A DNA stretch of 64,000 nucleotides from JASGIT01 sp047601665. GTDB lineage: Bacteria; Pseudomonadota; Gammaproteobacteria; Burkholderiales; Burkholderiaceae_C. The DNA is taken from assembly GCA_047601665.1 (NCBI GenBank), contig JASGIT010000001.1, positions 4,402,001 to 4,466,000 of the forward strand, written 5' to 3'. Below the pieces are notes generated by a model. It saw nothing but the letters and a program-made list of their open reading frames with translations. It ran no database searches and was not told the origin of the DNA. Positions 53,275 to 60,908 of the stretch are shown one piece after another; position 1 is the stretch's first letter; every line of letters starts with the position of its first letter. Made by a program: the position numbers and the translations under genes.

Positions 53275-53853
53275 ATGAGTGCAGAGTACGCGTATCCGCC
53301 CATCGAACACCTGTACGACCACCATCACGCGTGGTTGCAGGGGTGGCTGCGCCGCCGTCTGGGCAACACAGCTGATGCGGCCGATCTGGCGCACGACGCC
53401 TTCGTGCTCCTGCTCGCCAGGCCGCGCCGCTTCGACAGCGCCCCCGAGGCACGGGGTTACCTGCGCAGCATGGCCAACGGCCTGTGCGTGGACCTCCAGC
53501 GCCGCCGCGCCATCGAGCAGGCCTGGCTCGATGCGCTCGCCGCACAGCCCGAGGCCCTGGCGCCTTCGGCCGAGCACCAGGCGATGGTGCTCGAAGCCTT
53601 GCAGGAAATCGACACCATGCTGCGCAGCCTGCCGCCCAAAGCAGCCACCGCCTTCGTGATGGCTGAAGGTTGCGAGATGACCGACCGCGAAGTGGCCGAA
53701 ACCCTGGGCGTTTCCGACCGCATGGTGCGTAAATATGTTGCCCAAGCCATGCTGCACTGCATGCGCCTGGAGGCGCGGCAGTCTCTCGAAGGCATCCCTT
53801 GTGGCGGCGAGGCGCCGTCCGCCCGTGCCATGCCCGCGTCCGCCGCTGGCTGA
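53275..53853 (+). CDS. FecI-like ECF sigma factor (locus C)
   Basis: 192 aa from ATG 53275 (MSAEYAYPPIEHLYDHHHAWLQGWL). Region 2 WLRRRLGNTADAADLAHDAFVLLL and region 4 SLPPKAATAFVMAEGCEMTDREVAETLGVSDRMVRKYVAQAM. The first 120 residues are almost identical to locus B, but region 4 instead resembles locus A (GVSGRMVRKYVAQ), so the gene may be a recombinant. The fecR-like gene starts at GTG 53874, 20 bp on. Fur-controlled by position of the box upstream. Confidence 0.92.
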   Translation: MSAEYAYPPIEHLYDHHHAWLQGWLRRRLGNTADAADLAHDAFVLLLARPRRFDSAPEARGYLRSMANGLCVDLQRRRAIEQAWLDALAAQPEALAPSAEHQAMVLEALQEIDTMLRSLPPKAATAFVMAEGCEMTDREVAETLGVSDRMVRKYVAQAMLHCMRLEARQSLEGIPCGGEAPSARAMPASAAG

Positions 53854-53873
53854 CAGCGGGCCGACCTCTTCCC

Positions 53874-54881
53874 GTGACCGCCGCCAGCACCACGTCCGCG
53901 CCGTTGCCTGAACCCTCGCACCAGGCGATGGAACAGGCCGCCGAGTGGTATGCCCTGCTGCGCTCGGGCGAAGCGACGGACGCAGAGCACAGCCAATGGC
54001 AGGCCTGGATCGACCTCTCCGATGAACATCGGCAAGCCTGGGGCTACGTCGAGCGCATCAGCCACCGCTTCACGCCCATCAAACAAAGCCCCGACAGGCA
54101 TACGGCCACCAACGCCTACCGCGAGGCCAACGAAAAGGCACTGCGGCGCCGGCAGACGCTGCTGGGCCTCGCCGCCCTGGCCGGTACCGGCCTGCTGGGG
54201 TGGGCCGGCTGGCGCTACACCCCGCTGCCCGGCATGGCCTTGGCGTGGATGTCCGACTACCACACCGGCACCGGCGAAGTGCGCGAAGTCGCGCTGGCCG
54301 ACGGCACCCGCGTCTGGCTTAACGCCGACAGCGCCTTCAATGCCGACTACCGTGCCGACCTACGCCGCCTGCGCCTGGTGATGGGCGAAATCCTGATCCA
54401 GACCGCAGCCGACGCAAGCGGGCGGCCCTTCGTCGTCGATACCCCGCAGGGCCGGCTACGCGCTCTGGGTACCCGCTTCACCGTGCGCATGGACGAGGCC
54501 CAAACCCTCGTGGCCGTGCAGGAGGGCGCCGTCGAAGTGCGCACCGCCGGCAGCGCCACCACCGCCATCATCCAAGCCGGCCGGCAGACCCGCTTCACCG
54601 GCGAATCTCTGGGCGCCATCGAAGAAGCCGAATCCGCCCGCGAAGCCTGGACGCGCGGCATTCTCTTTGCTGACGACATTCCGTTGTCCGATCTGGTGCG
54701 CGAATTGCGCCGCTACCGCAGCGGCCACCTGGGCCTGGCCCCCGAGGTCGCCGACCTGCGCGTCTTCGGCAACTACCCGGTGAACGACCCCGACCGGGCG
54801 CTGGCCATGCTCGAATCCGTCATGCCCATCCGCGTGCGCCGCACGCTGCCATGGTGGGTCAGCATCGAGCCTCGCGATTAG
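53874..54881 (+). CDS. FecR-like signal transducer (locus C)
   Basis: About 335 aa from GTG 53874 (TAASTTSAPLPEPSHQAMEQ). Anti-sigma part MEQAAEWYALLRSGEATDAEHSQWQAWIDLSDEHRQAW, membrane segment LAALAGTGLLGWAGWRY, periplasmic FecR domain DYHTGTGEVREVALADGTRVWLNADSAFNADY to GTRFTVRMDEAQ. The central part is nearly identical in DNA to locus B. The C-terminal portion differs more, perhaps matching its own receptor's STN domain. Confidence 0.92.
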   Translation: MTAASTTSAPLPEPSHQAMEQAAEWYALLRSGEATDAEHSQWQAWIDLSDEHRQAWGYVERISHRFTPIKQSPDRHTATNAYREANEKALRRRQTLLGLAALAGTGLLGWAGWRYTPLPGMALAWMSDYHTGTGEVREVALADGTRVWLNADSAFNADYRADLRRLRLVMGEILIQTAADASGRPFVVDTPQGRLRALGTRFTVRMDEAQTLVAVQEGAVEVRTAGSATTAIIQAGRQTRFTGESLGAIEEAESAREAWTRGILFADDIPLSDLVRELRRYRSGHLGLAPEVADLRVFGNYPVNDPDRALAMLESVMPIRVRRTLPWWVSIEPRD

Positions 54882-55222
54882 GGCCTGCTGACACCGAGCC
54901 CGGCCGCCGTGGCCTGGCTGCTCTTGCGCGTATCCCACGTCCAGTTTAGGAGCAGCCATTGGGTTGGGGCCGAAAAATTTCTTCGACTTTTTCAAAAAAC
55001 GTGGTTCCGCATTCGGGCCTCTCATTCGATTAACTGAGGGAGACACCACTTAAAAGGCGTCCACAACCCAGCCCCCGGCCAGCACCGCAGCGGGCTGTGG
55101 TTCGTGCGTCGCCCACCCACCGCCCGCGCCAGTTGCAGGGCGTTCCGGCAGCAATTCCGGGTCAGGCAACGGTGGTTCGATCCTGTTTACCAACCACCTT
55201 TGTACGAGGAAGTACGTTTGCC
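54882..55222 (+). promoter_or_regulatory. Receptor promoter region of locus C
   Basis: About 340 bp without a supported gene. The segment 55000-55075 (GGCCTCTCATTCGATTAA, then GACACCACTT, TCCACAACCC) aligns with the locus B counterpart and probably carries the ECF sigma promoter. GAGGAAG just before the ATG is the ribosome binding site. Confidence 0.45.
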
Positions 55223-57733
55223 ATGCCCAAGAGATCGAGTCACGTTCCCCTGTCCGCGTCCGGGCTGCATCCCACGGTGCTTGCGGCGGCCGTTCACCTG
55301 GCGCTGGCCGGCCTCCTATTGACGGGCTGGCAGCCCGCTGCCCATGCGCAAACCGCGGCGGCGGATGCGCGCAGCTACGACATCCCCGCCGGACCACTCG
55401 GCACCGTGCTCAAGCGCTTTGCCACGGAATCCGGCGTCCTGCTCGCTACCACGCCAGAACTGGTGCAGGGCCGTCAAAGCCCCGGCGTGCGCGGCAGCTA
55501 CAGCGCACAGGCCGCACTGGACGTGCTGTTGTCCGGAACTGGGCTGGGGGCCGAGGGGAACGCTCAGAGGGGTTATCGTCTGCTCGTAGCTGCAACGGCC
55601 GGTCCAACGACTCGGGTGACGGAACCAGGTGCGGTTAAGTCCTCATCCGAAATCACGACATTACCCGAAGTGAAGGTGACGGCCGCGGCTGAGCGCAGTG
55701 ATGTGACGGAAGGAACAGGCTCCTACGCTGCCAAGGCCATCTCTATCGGCAAAGGCGGCGTGAGGTCCCTGCGGGAAGTCCCCCAAACCGTGTCCGTGGT
55801 CACGCGCCAGCAGATCGAGGACCAGAACCTGGTCACGGTGAGCGAGGCTCTCGACCAAACAACAGGCGTCTACAACGCAGGCGCCTCTTCGACAAACACA
55901 GAGAGCCCTACCTATTACTCACGTGGCTTCGAGATGGCCTACACCTACGATGGTCTTTCGAACGGCGCTAGCGGCGCAATCATGATGAACGGCATCGATG
56001 ACACGGCCACACTGGACCACATCGAAGTGCTGCGCGGCCCCGCCGCCCTGCTGCGCAGCAGCCCCGCCAGCGCTAGATTCGGCGGCATAGTCAATGCAGT
56101 GCGCAAGAAGCCGCAATCCGAATTCAGCGCCAGCGGACAGGTCTCGGCCGGCTCATGGAACAACTATCGGAGTTGGATCGACATTGGAGGCCCCTTGAAC
56201 GATTCGAAGTCGGTGCGAGCACGGGCCGTCCTCTCCGCTGGTGATCGCGGCTACTGGTACGGCACCACAGCCAATAAGAAGGACCAAACGTTGTATGGCG
56301 TCATCGAGGCAAACCTCACGCCAGACACCCAATGGTCTGCCTCGGTCACGCACACGCGGGCCGATGCGACGCAGCCCTACACGCTCAATGTCTTGCGCTA
56401 TTCGGATGGAACCCTGGTCAATCGAAACCGCTCGGCGGTAGGAACGGATCCGAGGTCATTCCTCGACAGCTCAAACACGCTACTTTCGTCGGAACTGACC
56501 CACCGTTTCGACAACGGATGGAAAGCTCAAGGAAGCTTGATGTATCAGCATTTCAGGGAGTCTTCCGACATCACCTCCTGGGACCCAGAAGTGGATTCCT
56601 CCCAAATGGTCAGCTATTACAGAGGTGTCTACGACCCCTGGAAGGTAAAGAGCAAGGCATACGACTTGAGCATTTCCGGCCCTATAGATTTCCTGGGAAA
56701 GGAACATAAGCTGACATTTGGTCTCGACGGTAGCGAATCACGCTATGGATACAAGAACAATGGCGACGACTATTACTCAGATCAAAGCATCACGAATCCC
56801 ACTTTCGACATCAGTTCGCCGCTGAGCTTAAGCAATTTAAGTGACAGGAAAATGGTCACAAGCGGCTACTATGGAGTAGGACAATTCAAACTTGCGCCCC
56901 CCCTGACACTCGTTCTTGGCGCCCGAGTCACAAACTATAAAAGTGAGGGTATATCCGAAAGCGGGATAACCACAGTGAGCTCCCAAGTGTCTGGAAAAAT
57001 AACCCCGCACGCCGGCCTCATCTGGAACATCAACAAACAGACATCGCTATATGCGAGTTATGCAGATCTTTTTGTGCCGCAATCAAACAGGGATTCCAGC
57101 GGAAAATACCTTGATCCAGAAGTTGGCTGGCAAGGCGAAGTTGGCATTAAAAGAGAGTTATTTGATGGGCGCTTAAATGCATCCCTAGCACTTTATCGCA
57201 TTCGCGACACGAATCGGGCAATTACTGATTACAACCATTTCGGATGCGATGGGTCCGCCGCCAGCTATTGCTACAAGGCTGCCGGTCTCATTCAAAGCCA
57301 AGGTGTCGATGCCGAAATCAGTGGCAGCCCTCTTCCAGGCCTACAGATCGTCGCGGGATATACATACAATCAAAACAAGTATCTAGAGGACAGTAAAGAA
57401 TCCAATATCGGAAAGCAGATTTCAGGTGCTACGCCACGGCATTTGGCCAAACTGTTTGCTACATACCAATTTGGCGCGCGTGATTTTGACGGTGCACTGG
57501 TTGGCTGGCGCATTGGTGGCGGCGTGACAGCGCAAAGCAAAACCTACGCAAACGACACTGTCCGGCAAGGTGGATATGCGCTTGTCAATCTCCTCATCGG
57601 CTACCAGTTTAGCTCTAAGACGTCTGTGACATTCAACGTCAACAACCTCTTTGATCGCTACTACACCACGGAGATAGGCTATTACTGGGGTGCACCACGC
57701 AGTTTTAACCTGGCATTGCGCCACCAGTTCTGA
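55223..57733 (+). CDS. TonB-dependent siderophore receptor with STN domain (locus C)
   Basis: 836 aa from ATG 55223 (MPKRSSHVPLSASGLHPTVL). Signal peptide to about residue 40 (GWQPAAHAQ), STN domain (SYDIPAGPLGTVLKRFATESGVLLATTPELVQGRQSPGV), plug (EVPQTVSVVTRQQIEDQNLVTVSEALDQTTGV..HIEVLRGPAALLRSSPASARFGGIVNAVRKKP), barrel to NLALRHQF. The N-terminal 250 and last 130 residues closely match locus B (GATPRHLAKLFATYQFGARDF), while the barrel middle (56560-57380) is divergent and A/T-rich. This suggests the same signalling partner type with a different ligand. Confidence 0.93.
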   Translation: MPKRSSHVPLSASGLHPTVLAAAVHLALAGLLLTGWQPAAHAQTAAADARSYDIPAGPLGTVLKRFATESGVLLATTPELVQGRQSPGVRGSYSAQAALDVLLSGTGLGAEGNAQRGYRLLVAATAGPTTRVTEPGAVKSSSEITTLPEVKVTAAAERSDVTEGTGSYAAKAISIGKGGVRSLREVPQTVSVVTRQQIEDQNLVTVSEALDQTTGVYNAGASSTNTESPTYYSRGFEMAYTYDGLSNGASGAIMMNGIDDTATLDHIEVLRGPAALLRSSPASARFGGIVNAVRKKPQSEFSASGQVSAGSWNNYRSWIDIGGPLNDSKSVRARAVLSAGDRGYWYGTTANKKDQTLYGVIEANLTPDTQWSASVTHTRADATQPYTLNVLRYSDGTLVNRNRSAVGTDPRSFLDSSNTLLSSELTHRFDNGWKAQGSLMYQHFRESSDITSWDPEVDSSQMVSYYRGVYDPWKVKSKAYDLSISGPIDFLGKEHKLTFGLDGSESRYGYKNNGDDYYSDQSITNPTFDISSPLSLSNLSDRKMVTSGYYGVGQFKLAPPLTLVLGARVTNYKSEGISESGITTVSSQVSGKITPHAGLIWNINKQTSLYASYADLFVPQSNRDSSGKYLDPEVGWQGEVGIKRELFDGRLNASLALYRIRDTNRAITDYNHFGCDGSAASYCYKAAGLIQSQGVDAEISGSPLPGLQIVAGYTYNQNKYLEDSKESNIGKQISGATPRHLAKLFATYQFGARDFDGALVGWRIGGGVTAQSKTYANDTVRQGGYALVNLLIGYQFSSKTSVTFNVNNLFDRYYTTEIGYYWGAPRSFNLALRHQF

Positions 57734-57735
57734 CC

Positions 57736-58932
57736 ATGCTCCCCCGAAGGCTCAAGCTCTGGCGCACTGCGCACACATGGAGCAGCCTCGTCTGCACGCT
57801 CTTTCTGCTCGTGCTGTGCCTGACCGGCTTGCCTTTGATCTTCTCCGAGGAGATCGACGGCTGGCTGGAAAGTCCCTCGTCACAGGCCGAGGCAGTAAGG
57901 CTCCCGCCAGGCGGCGTTCCACTCGACGCCGGCCGGCATGTGGCGGCGGCACTGGCTCTGCATGGCGATGAAGTGGCCGGCTTGCTCGGTTTCCTCGAGG
58001 ACCGCACCGCCGCCTACGTGGTGACTTACCGAGCCCGCGAAGGGCTCGACCGTTTCCGCGCCGGCCAGCGCACCATCCCCGGCGAGCAGCACCTCACCAG
58101 TTTCGACCTTTTCACTGGGGCGGTGCTGAGGACCACCTCCGCAGGATTGGAGCGTCCCGGCATCGGCCGGCAGGTGATGGAGATCATCCGCGATCTGCAC
58201 ACCGACTGGTTCCTCGGGCTCGCGGGCAACCTGTTCTTCGCCTTCATGGGCCTGCTGTTCGTGCTGGCCACAGTGTCGGGCGTGGTGCTCTATGGCCCCT
58301 ATATGAGCAGGCGCCCCTTCGGGGCAGTGCGCGCGGACCGCTCGTCGCGCCTGAAGTGGCTGGATCTGCACAACCTGCTGGGCATCGCGACAATGGCATG
58401 GGTGCTTGTGGTGGGGGCCACGGGTGTCATCAATGACCTTGACGCGGTGCTGAGCCGGATGTGGGACGCGGTCTCGTACAAGCCGCTGCGGCAGAAGTAC
58501 TCGGGGGAAGTGCCGGTGGAAGCTCCAATGACATCGTGGCAAGCGGCGATCGATGCGGGCCGGCGCGCGCAGCCCGACCTGGACGTGGAGCGTATCGTGC
58601 CACCGGGCGCGTTCAGCCCTGCGCACTTCCTGCTGGAAGGGCATGGCATCACGCCATTGACGGAGAAACTGCACTACGCGGTGCTGGTGGATGCGCGCAC
58701 GGGCGAGGTGACAGACGTGGTCACGGTGCCCTGGTACATCAAGATTCTGCTGCTGTCGCGCCCGCTGCACTTCGGCGACTACGGCGGTCTGCCGATGAAG
58801 GTTCTCTGGGCGCTTCTGGATGTGGTGACGATTATCGTGCTGGCAAGTGGCCTGTACCTCTGGCTGGCGCGGCGGCGCGCACGCGAACGCGCGGCCAGCG
58901 AGGAACTGGTGAGACAGGAGGCGCGGGCGTGA
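57736..58932 (+). CDS. PepSY-associated TM protein (locus C)
   Basis: 398 aa, 2 bp after the receptor stop. The same four membrane segments and histidine motifs as locus B (AHTWSSLVCTLFLLVLCLTG, DLHTDWFLG, WLDLHNLLGIATM, RPLHFGDYGG), with a four-residue insert SSQA in the first periplasmic loop. The gene is about as similar to locus B as the flanking FecR genes. It overlaps the 61-aa gene by 4 bp. Confidence 0.9.
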   Translation: MLPRRLKLWRTAHTWSSLVCTLFLLVLCLTGLPLIFSEEIDGWLESPSSQAEAVRLPPGGVPLDAGRHVAAALALHGDEVAGLLGFLEDRTAAYVVTYRAREGLDRFRAGQRTIPGEQHLTSFDLFTGAVLRTTSAGLERPGIGRQVMEIIRDLHTDWFLGLAGNLFFAFMGLLFVLATVSGVVLYGPYMSRRPFGAVRADRSSRLKWLDLHNLLGIATMAWVLVVGATGVINDLDAVLSRMWDAVSYKPLRQKYSGEVPVEAPMTSWQAAIDAGRRAQPDLDVERIVPPGAFSPAHFLLEGHGITPLTEKLHYAVLVDARTGEVTDVVTVPWYIKILLLSRPLHFGDYGGLPMKVLWALLDVVTIIVLASGLYLWLARRRARERAASEELVRQEARA

Positions 58933-59114
58933 CAGGCACGTTCTGGCGCGTCTGGCGCTTACCAGCGGCGCTGGCGCTATTGACGGTAGCGGGGCTGATG
59001 TTCGCCCTGGTCGGCGCTGCGCTCTGGGCTAGCGCGCTCTCGTGGTTGGGACTGGGTTTGCCACTGGGCGTTGCGGCCTGGAATTGGTCTACGCATTGGC
59101 GGGCTGGACGATGA
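58929..59114 (+). CDS. 61-aa membrane protein accompanying PepSY protein
   Basis: GTG at 58929 inside the PepSY stop. It begins TGTFWRVWRLPAALALLTVAG and ends NWSTHWRAGR, with two hydrophobic spans. It has exactly the length of its locus B counterpart and aligns end to end with it; most substitutions are conservative, which argues for a translated gene. Confidence 0.75.
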   Translation: MTGTFWRVWRLPAALALLTVAGLMFALVGAALWASALSWLGLGLPLGVAAWNWSTHWRAGR

Positions 59115-59158
59115 TTGTTTCGCTGTTCTCTGGAACCTTCGTGGAGGATCGGCGATGA
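59111..59158 (+). CDS. 15-codon mini-ORF linking membrane gene to Fur-like gene
   Basis: MIVSLFSGTFVEDRR, overlapping the preceding stop and the next start by ATGA at both ends, as in locus B. The ribosome binding site GGAGG (59142-59146) for the Fur-like gene lies inside it. Confidence 0.4.
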   Translation: MIVSLFSGTFVEDRR

Positions 59159-59592
59159 ACGAGGCGAACATGATCACGCGCCTCAGAAACGCGAGGATGC
59201 ACCTGCATCACGCGCATCGCGTGATGCAGGTACTGCAAGAGGCCGAGCCCGAGCCGCTTGGTGCCGAGGACGCGTACCGCCGCATGAGCGAGCGCGGCAC
59301 GCGCACCAGCCTGGGCACGGTGTACCGGACCACCCAGGAACTGGCCGCGCATGGCCTGTTGCTGCGCGAATGGAGCCGCCCCCGCAAGGCGGTCTACCGC
59401 GTCACTCCCTCTGGCTTCGACACACACCGGCTGCGGCTGGTGTGCCAGGACTGCGGGCACAGCGTTGCGTTCTCGTACGGGGCACTGCTGACAGCCCTGG
59501 AGCGCGTGGCGCACGCGCAGGAGCTCGTGCTGCCGCCAAGGCAGTGGCGATCCCTTGTGAATGCCGAGGGTGCGGCGAACAAGAGCCTGTAG
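59155..59592 (+). CDS. Fur-like regulator of locus C, divergent
   Basis: 145 aa from ATG 59155 with GGAGG upstream. The winged helix is Fur-like: RVMQVLQEAEPEPLGAEDAYRRMSERGTRTSLGTVYRTTQELAAHGLLLREW, then AVYRVTPSGFDTHRLRLVCQDCGHSVAF. Canonical Fur has HHH before the first cysteine pair and a second CxxC near the end; here FDTHRLRL replaces the histidines and no second CxxC exists. The metal it senses, if any, is uncertain. It is the last gene of the cassette, which would let the receptor operon encode its own metal- or ligand-dependent repressor. Confidence 0.82.
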   Translation: MNEANMITRLRNARMHLHHAHRVMQVLQEAEPEPLGAEDAYRRMSERGTRTSLGTVYRTTQELAAHGLLLREWSRPRKAVYRVTPSGFDTHRLRLVCQDCGHSVAFSYGALLTALERVAHAQELVLPPRQWRSLVNAEGAANKSL

Positions 59593-59734
59593 CCCCGTCG
59601 GGCGATGTGGCCAGGGCGCAGGGCAGCAAGTGGCGGCGAACAGCGGATGACAACCAAGAGCGGAAGCTATATGAAGCTCAGACAACCGCGCTATTTCATA
59701 AGCGGTCCCCCAACGGCCGCCTGGCAGCGGTAGC

Positions 59735-60889
59735 TCAGTGAGCGGCAAAGAGGCGCTCCTGGTGCTCCGCGCGGAGCTTACGCCGTGCGAGCCAGAGATA
59801 CAGGCCGCTACCCAGCACGATGATTGTGATGAGGTCCAACAGCGCCCAGATGATCTTCAGCGGCAGCCCGCCGTAGTCGCCAAAGTGCAGCGGACGCGAG
59901 ACTTCGAGCGCGCGCAGATACCACGGCATGCGCACCACCGCCGTCAGCGCACCCGTGCGCGCATCCACCAGCACCGGCGTAAATAGGCGCGAGGTCAGGC
60001 TGGCGCTGCCGTGCCCCCAGAGCAGGTAGTGGTAAGGGCTGCCGCCCTCGTCGCCCGGATAGGTGACGCTGGTGAATACCATGCCCGGCGCCACGCGCCG
60101 GGCAATGTCCAACGCCGCCTGCACCGATCCCAGTTCAGCCTGCGCCGGCGCCGGCCTGCCGCGCCAGGGCTCCAGCACGGTCTGCACGTCCGTGCGCTGC
60201 CAAATGGCAAACAGCGGCGTGGACAACTCGTTCATGAGCCCCGTCGCGCCCACGACGAAAGTCCAGGTCAGCGTGACAATGCCGAGGAGGTTGTGCAGGT
60301 CCAGCCACTGCAGCCGAGCATGGCGGTCACGCCGCACCGTGCCGAAATCCAGCTTCTTCATGAAGGGGCCGTACAGCACCACGCCCGAGACGATGGCGAT
60401 GCCGAATAGCAGCGCCATCAGGCCCAGGAACAGTTCGCCGGGCAGACCGGCGAACAGGTCTTCGTGAAGGCTGCTCATCACGCCCATGAAGCTGGGCCGC
60501 TGCTCGGCCGGCGGCTTCGATTCCTCCAGAACCTGCGCGGTGCGGGCATCGAAGCGGATGAAATGCGCCGCCTTGGGATCGACCTTCAGGGCGCTCCAGG
60601 ATGGCGCCATCCACACGTACACCTGGGGTTCGTCGTCATCGGCGTATATGCCGGTGATGATCTGCGCCGGGTACATCTGGCGGCTGGTCGCCACCAGACC
60701 ATCCAGGCTTGCGCGAGGAGCTTCCGCAGGCAACTGGACATAGGTGCGGGTCTGCACCCATTGGTTGATCTCCCGCGAGAACACCAGCGGCAGCCCCGTC
60801 AGGCAGACGAGCAGCAAAAAGGCCGTGCAGATCAGGCTCGCCCACTTATGGACGAAGAACCACGTTCGAACGCTCCACGGTGATTGCAT
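59735..60889 (-). CDS. PepSY-associated TM protein (locus D)
   Basis: About 384 aa from ATG 60889 (MQSPWSVRTWFFVHKWASLICTAFLLLVCLTGLPLVFS). Motifs and four membrane spans as in locus A, to which it is closest (AHFIRFDARTAQVLEES, YHYLLWGHGSASLTSRLFTPVLVDARTGALTAVVRMPWYLRALEVSRPLHFGDYGG). It starts 19 bp after the locus D receptor stop. Unlike loci A-C it has no small membrane gene after it. Confidence 0.9.
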   Translation of the reverse strand: MQSPWSVRTWFFVHKWASLICTAFLLLVCLTGLPLVFSREINQWVQTRTYVQLPAEAPRASLDGLVATSRQMYPAQIITGIYADDDEPQVYVWMAPSWSALKVDPKAAHFIRFDARTAQVLEESKPPAEQRPSFMGVMSSLHEDLFAGLPGELFLGLMALLFGIAIVSGVVLYGPFMKKLDFGTVRRDRHARLQWLDLHNLLGIVTLTWTFVVGATGLMNELSTPLFAIWQRTDVQTVLEPWRGRPAPAQAELGSVQAALDIARRVAPGMVFTSVTYPGDEGGSPYHYLLWGHGSASLTSRLFTPVLVDARTGALTAVVRMPWYLRALEVSRPLHFGDYGGLPLKIIWALLDLITIIVLGSGLYLWLARRKLRAEHQERLFAAH

Positions 60890-60908
60890 GCTTCGCCCCA
60901 CCCCCTTT

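Larger units (their letters stand above)
53087..59592 (+). repeat. Duplicated iron-uptake cassette, copy 2 (locus C)
   Basis: Copy 2 of the cassette starting at 45449. The first 110 bp match the 5' end and upstream region of the LysR gene at 44593, although no LysR gene remains here, so copy 2 derives from a locus with the copy 1 layout. It contains the intact Fur-like gene and ends with it. Confidence 0.88.
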
